DNA of 64,000 bases from Ahrensia sp. (GTDB lineage Bacteria > Pseudomonadota > Alphaproteobacteria > Rhizobiales > Rhizobiaceae): the NCBI GenBank assembly GCA_028817895.1, contig JAPPOQ010000002.1, positions 40,908-104,907 of the forward strand, read 5' to 3'. This document shows, in pieces, positions 59,488-64,000 of this stretch (position 1 is its first letter; each line of letters opens with the position of its first letter). Position numbers and translations under genes: made by a program. The notes under the pieces are model-generated. The model searched no databases. It saw only the letters and a list, made by a program, of their open reading frames with translations, and had not been told where the DNA came from.

Positions 59488-60357
59488 CTAGGCTCCCTTT
59501 GCAATCCGCTGCACTGCTTCGTCAGTCCACCAAACAGCGTTGGCGATCATGCGGAAGTTGATCAACGCGGCGAGATATCCATCACCCTCGGGCACTTTGG
59601 CGCCAGCCGTAGCATCACGCACAACAGCAACTTCGAAGCCTGTTTCGAGCAGCTCGCGCATATGACTTTCAACACACAAGTTGGCCGACATCCCAGCGAG
59701 AATTACTTTGTCGATTCCAATCTTTCTGAGTTGGAGCACAAGGTCATTTTGTTCTGGGCCATAAACTTTATGTGGCGAGCAGACGATGGTCTTGCCGTCT
59801 TCTATGTACTTCTTGTACTGCGGCATCCAATCTGCACCTGACCCTTCGAAACCTTCAAGGTTCAGCGGATCTTGGCGATCAAACATCTTGATATCGTGCA
59901 TGACCCGTTCAAGGGTGCCCTCAAACTTCCAGTGGTGGTCCTGCGGGTAGTAGTAGTGTGGTGAAATGACGACCGGCATGTCGGCACCCTTCGCGGCGAT
60001 GAACAACCGTTCCAGATTCTTGACGACATCCTGTTCGGTGACGCTTTCGCCAACGACACCCCAAGCAACACCTTTTGGATCAAGGAAATCAATTTGCGGG
60101 TCGACCACAACCAAAGCTGTGCGATGAGGGTCAATCTCCATATCAATTTCCGGTAATCCCGGGTTTTCAGGATCTGCGTACGCAGTTCGCGCTTCGGGTG
60201 TGGCGGCAAGAACATCGCTGTTGATAACAGCAGTTGCACCTGCTGCTGCGGCACCCGCAACGCCCGCCAACATCCGTCTGCGTGTATAGTCAACATCGTT
60301 TTCTTTGACGTCATTCCCGATGTCATGGTTAATGCGATTGTCTTTAAGAGTAGTCAT
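59488..60357 (-). CDS. isochorismatase-family cysteine hydrolase with Tat-type signal
   Basis: TRRRMLAGVAGAAAAGATAVINSDVLA; ALVVVDPQIDFLDPKG; ILAGMSANLCVESHMRELLETGFEVAVVRDA. Confidence 0.88.
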   Translation of the reverse strand: MTTLKDNRINHDIGNDVKENDVDYTRRRMLAGVAGAAAAGATAVINSDVLAATPEARTAYADPENPGLPEIDMEIDPHRTALVVVDPQIDFLDPKGVAWGVVGESVTEQDVVKNLERLFIAAKGADMPVVISPHYYYPQDHHWKFEGTLERVMHDIKMFDRQDPLNLEGFEGSGADWMPQYKKYIEDGKTIVCSPHKVYGPEQNDLVLQLRKIGIDKVILAGMSANLCVESHMRELLETGFEVAVVRDATAGAKVPEGDGYLAALINFRMIANAVWWTDEAVQRIAKGA

Positions 60358-60639
60358 TGTATTTTCCTCTCTTTTCAAATCTGGCGGAACAACTCATCCG
60401 CGCGGTTAGCAAGCCTCCACCGTTCGCGGCCCAGCTTACTTTCCGAACCAACGGATAATTTCGGCAGTTTTCGGAGCAGTGGCATCACAACCAGGTAACG
60501 CCAATTTGCGTCCAAGCAATTCCCATATTGCATGCATTCAATTAGATGTCAATAGGAGAGTCAAATTGCTTGCAATTTTGCGCAAATCAGGATAATTGTA
60601 TCGCGAGCAAAAGAAACTGATTAGCGACGTGAGAGAACG

Positions 60640-62016
60640 ATGAATACCGATGAGTGGCTGCCAAATATGGGCAAAACCGGCCAGCCAAAGTATATTGAGA
60701 TGGCTATCGCAATCGGAGAGGACATTGCGTCCGGCCGTCTTGAACCTGGCGATCGGCTACCACCACAGCGCAAAGTAGCCAAGGCATTGGATGTAGATAT
60801 TTCATTGATTTCTAGGGCATATACGGAAGCAGCCAGACGGGGCTTTGTGGAAAGCCATGTCGGCAGGGGAACATTTGTTGCCGAAAAGAAATCGGAAAAG
60901 CGCGGCCCAGATCCTCGCCGGACGCTGGAAGAAGACCCGCGCATGAACATGCCACCCGAAATTGAGAGTTCGAAGTTGGTTGAACGTATGCGACACGGCT
61001 TCGACCATGTTGCGTCAAACATCATCCCACTTCTACGCTATCAATCCGCGACCGGTGGCGTCAAAGATCGCGAGATTGCCATAAAATGGTTGCAGACAAA
61101 AAGGGTACCTGTATCGACAGATACCTTGACCATTACACCTGGAACACATTCGGCAATTCACGCAGCTCTGACAGTCTTGAAGAAACCGCAAACTGTGATC
61201 CTATGCGAGCCGATTACCTATCCGGGAATTCGTGCCATTGCATCTTATCTCTCGATCAGCCTGCTAGCGCTAGAAGAAGACGAACGGGGAATTACACCAT
61301 CATCTCTGGGAAAAGCGATCAATGAACATCCGGATGCAGTTCTCTATCTCAACCCAACCGTTCGCAATCCAACGACACACACCATGCCAGGCGATCGACG
61401 TGTTGAGATCGCTGACGTGCTTCGCAGGCATAACATTCCTTTGATCGAAGACGATGCATATGGTCTGGTCGTGGCCGATACGCCTACTGCAATTTCAGAC
61501 CTGGTACCAGAGCTGGCTTGGCATATCCTTGGCGTTTCCAAAGCATTTGGTGCGAGCCTTCGCCTTGCCTACGCCAGAGCTCCAAACCGTGATCAGCTTT
61601 CTGCTTTTGTGCAGATCATCCGGACGATCAATGTAATGACGTCTCCCCTAAATCTAGCCCTTCTAAGCACCTGGATTGAAGACGGTACGGCTGATGACAT
61701 GTTGGTGGAAGTGCGAGATTTGGCTGACCGTCGTCAAGCAATTGCACACCGTGTTCTGGAAGGGTTTGAGTTCGACTCTCAAAAGGAAGCATACAACATC
61801 TGGCTTAAAGCACCCGAAGGACTTAGTCGGGCAGAAATCATGGCAAGGCTGGCTGGTGGGCCACTTGCCGTTATGCCGAGTGACGTGTTCACAGTCGCCG
61901 GAAGTCCGGAGGAAAGGCTACGCGTCTGCTTAGGTGGACCAATATCCGAGGCAGCACTTGAAGACGGGTTGACCGGCCTTCGATCGGTCCTACGCCAGAA
62001 CGACTGGACCGGCTGA
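60640..62016 (+). CDS. MocR-type PLP-dependent transcriptional regulator
   Basis: GntR wHTH GRLEPGDRLPPQRKVAKALDVDISLISRAYTEAARRGFVESHVGRGTFV plus aminotransferase domain. Confidence 0.93.
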   Translation: MNTDEWLPNMGKTGQPKYIEMAIAIGEDIASGRLEPGDRLPPQRKVAKALDVDISLISRAYTEAARRGFVESHVGRGTFVAEKKSEKRGPDPRRTLEEDPRMNMPPEIESSKLVERMRHGFDHVASNIIPLLRYQSATGGVKDREIAIKWLQTKRVPVSTDTLTITPGTHSAIHAALTVLKKPQTVILCEPITYPGIRAIASYLSISLLALEEDERGITPSSLGKAINEHPDAVLYLNPTVRNPTTHTMPGDRRVEIADVLRRHNIPLIEDDAYGLVVADTPTAISDLVPELAWHILGVSKAFGASLRLAYARAPNRDQLSAFVQIIRTINVMTSPLNLALLSTWIEDGTADDMLVEVRDLADRRQAIAHRVLEGFEFDSQKEAYNIWLKAPEGLSRAEIMARLAGGPLAVMPSDVFTVAGSPEERLRVCLGGPISEAALEDGLTGLRSVLRQNDWTG

Positions 62017-62176
62017 AATCGTCTAGAGGCCCTGCTACCCATCAGACCAAGCTCACCACGCTCGATTTGGCTTTGAGTCTGAAGGACGGTTTCAACCACC
62101 CTGTCCAAACTCTGAAAAAGTGAATAGCCCCTAGAACTGTAGACGCCTTCTTCTCTAATTTTGAGGCAAGGAGGCC

Positions 62177-62449
62177 ATGATGGGCAAAGTCAATTTCAGT
62201 GAAGATTTCAAACGCGACGCGGTGGCACAAATCACTGAGCGTGGGTATCCGGTTGCGGAGGTTTCGAAGCGGCTGGGGGTCAGTCGGCATTCGCTTTATG
62301 CTTGGAAGAAGAAGTACGCGTCGGCATCCGTTCCAGTCGATGATCGTGATACGGAGATCTGTCGATTGAAGCGTGAACTGGCGAGGGTCACCGAGGAGCG
62401 CGACATCCCAAATGAGGCCACCGCGTATTTCGCCAAGGATGCAAAGTGA
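62177..62449 (+). CDS. IS3 family transposase OrfA
   Basis: VNFSEDFKRDAVAQITERGYPVAEVSKRLGVSRHSLYAWKKKY. Confidence 0.9.
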   Translation: MMGKVNFSEDFKRDAVAQITERGYPVAEVSKRLGVSRHSLYAWKKKYASASVPVDDRDTEICRLKRELARVTEERDIPNEATAYFAKDAK

Positions 62450-63322
62450 AGTACGCGTTCGTCGCCGAGCATCGCCCGTTCTTCTCGGTGCGAGCGATGT
62501 GCCGTTGTCTGCGCATCCACCCTAGCGGGTTTTATGCATGGCTGAAGAACCCGCTGAGCAAGAGGGCGAAGGAGGACATTCGCCAAACCGAGCTTCTCCA
62601 AAAAGCATGGAAGGATAGTGGCAAAGGTCTACGGCTATCGCAAACTTCACGACGATCTGCTTGATCAGGGTGAGACCTGTTGTCTGAACCGCGTTGCCCG
62701 TCTGGCAAAACTGGCAGGTATCAAGGCCCAGATAGGCTGCAAACGTCGTCCGGGAAGCTATGGCGGCAAGCCATCATTGATCGTCGACAACACGCTGGTC
62801 CGGCAGTTCGATGTAAATGCACCCGACAGGGTCTGGGTGACCGACATAACATACATCCGAACCCTGGAAGGCTTCGCCTATCTGGCTGTCATGATCGATC
62901 TCTACTCCCGCCGCGTCATCGGCTGGTCGATGCAGAGCCGCCAGACAACCGATGTGGTTCTGCAGGCGCTACTCATGGCGGTATGGCGAAGGAAACCAAA
63001 GAACCGGGTGCTGATCCATTCGGATCAAGGCTCTCAGTTCACCAGCATGGACTGGGCGTCATTCCTCAGAGCGCACAATCTGCAGCACTCGATGAGCCGT
63101 CGCGGAAACTGCCATTATAACGCAGTAGCCGAGAGCTTCTTCAACCTGCTCAAACGGGAGCGGATACGGCGTCGAACCTACAAGACCCGTATCGAAGCTC
63201 GGCAGGATGTGTTCGACCACATTGAGATGTTCAATAACCCAAAACGCAAGCATGTGCAGAATGGGATGCTGTCACCCGTCGAGTTCGAACGGCAGCAGGA
63301 AACGCGAACCGAGGGCGTCTAG
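62446..63322 (+). pseudogene. IS3 family transposase OrfB, frameshifted near 62620
   Basis: KYAFVAEHRPFFSVRAMCRCLRIHPSGFYAW... continues in another frame as VYGYRKLHDDLL...DRVWVTDITYIRT...HSDQGSQFTS (DDE). Confidence 0.88.
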
Positions 63323-63340
63323 AAAACTCGGGGCTATTCA

Positions 63341-63365
63341 GTCAGATAAAGTCGAGTCTTCTACA
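63341..63365. repeat. solo copy of the TIR found at 36942-36967
   Basis: GTCAGATAAAGTCGAGTCTTCTACA. Confidence 0.85.
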
Positions 63366-63674
63366 ATTTATGAAGGTATCGTTGAAAGGGAGACGCCGTC
63401 CGTTCTGACATACAGCCGCGACTATTTTCTTCTGAAAAGGCCCAATGCCAGACTGGTTTACCGCCTTGGCAAACTGCACGCCAAACTGGGTGAGGTAGTC
63501 TTTGATTTGACCGAGATTCATCACCGAAGTGGCTCGCGGGCAGCACTTAAGGAATTCAACCGCGAATTCGTGCAGATGCCAAAGAATTTCGATTTGTCAG
63601 ATTTTCCAGACTATGATCTGGAATTGATCGACGAGAACCGAAACAGGAAGCTCAAGATCTCCGCCAAATCATAA
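63366..63674 (+). pseudogene. C-terminal fragment of hypothetical protein, 5' end lost at mobile-element junction
   Basis: Open frame ...YSRDYFLLKRPNARLVYRLGKLHAKLGEVVFDLTEIHHRSGSRAALKEF... without own start or RBS. Confidence 0.5.
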
Positions 63675-63683
63675 CCCGATTGC

Positions 63684-63793
63684 GTGTACCTGACCCCACT
63701 TCGCGGTGTACTCAGCCCCACCATAGAGTGTACCTGGCCCCACCTCAAGGTGTACTTAGCCCCACCATAGGGTGTACTTGGCCCCACCACGAA
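63684..63793. repeat. five contiguous 22-bp direct repeats (iteron-like)
   Basis: GTGTACCTGACCCCACTTCGCG, GTGTACTCAGCCCCACCATAGA, GTGTACCTGGCCCCACCTCAAG, GTGTACTTAGCCCCACCATAGG, GTGTACTTGGCCCCACCACGAA. Confidence 0.95.
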
Positions 63794-63859
63794 ATTTGGC
63801 GAACTTTTCCGGATTGGTTTGGTGAGCAACGGCTTTCGCGAAATCGGCGCTCAACTCCC

Positions 63860-63915
63860 TATATCTTATATCTTATATCTTATATCTTATATCTTATATC
63901 TTATTATCTATTATC
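63860..63915. repeat. AT-rich heptamer array: TATATCT x6 then TATTATC x2
   Basis: Direct reading; period 7 throughout. Confidence 0.95.
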
Positions 63916-64000
63916 CGTAGTCGGCCTTCACCCTGCCGTATGGCATTGGAGTGCCTTTTCTGAATTGGTCCACCGTTATGTTTAGGAAACGGAGGACAGA

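Larger units (their letters stand above)
62121..63340 (+). mobile_element. IS3-family insertion sequence (about 1220 bp)
   Basis: Ends TGAATAGCCCCTAGAACTGTAGACGCC / GGCGTCTAGAAAACTCGGGGCTATTCA, imperfect inverted repeats; orfA/orfB inside. Confidence 0.88.

Noticed and set aside
63684-63793. Possible CRISPR array
   Set aside because: Repeats are directly contiguous with period 22 and no unique spacers; internal positions only drift slightly
63680-63985. 101-aa ORF across the repeat region
   Set aside because: Translation consists of the tandem repeats and ILYLISYILYLIS from the AT heptamers; no coding logic

Overview
The window is a 64 kb stretch of an alphaproteobacterial (Rhizobiales-like) genome with two parts. 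(1) About 1-34.0 kb is mostly ordinary chromosome: carB 3' end, trxB, ELM1-like, GST, greA, aminotransferase, two-component system, MarR/ilvE, proC, lgt, MidA-like, pgeF. Inserted in it is a tightly coupled ABC transporter/amidohydrolase/oxidoreductase/creatininase operon (2.1-10.5 kb), followed by a minus-strand small RNA with two anti-Shine-Dalgarno hairpin loops. (2) From about 34.05 kb to the end is an accessory island. It starts at a 45-bp 3' fragment of an initiator tRNA-Met gene (probable att site). It contains a three-gene operon (unknown protein + Xre/ParS-type antitoxin + RES toxin), a 206-bp MITE-like element that truncates an FGGY kinase, a polyol/pentitol catabolism locus with ABC transporter and xylulokinase, and a modular cluster at 49-56.5 kb. 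In that cluster three secreted-type proteins with unrelated N-termini (one with a Hint domain, one with glycine zippers) share a C-terminal Asp/Gly-rich Ca-binding-like module, duplicated as 562 identical bp in two of them. Each is preceded by a small AT-rich ORF. The island also holds IS630, IS481 and IS3 remnants, an oxidoreductase with an in-frame amber codon, and at the far right five 22-bp tandem repeats plus AT-rich heptamers resembling an iteron plasmid origin. All calls come from reading the sequence and supplied translations; no database search was run.
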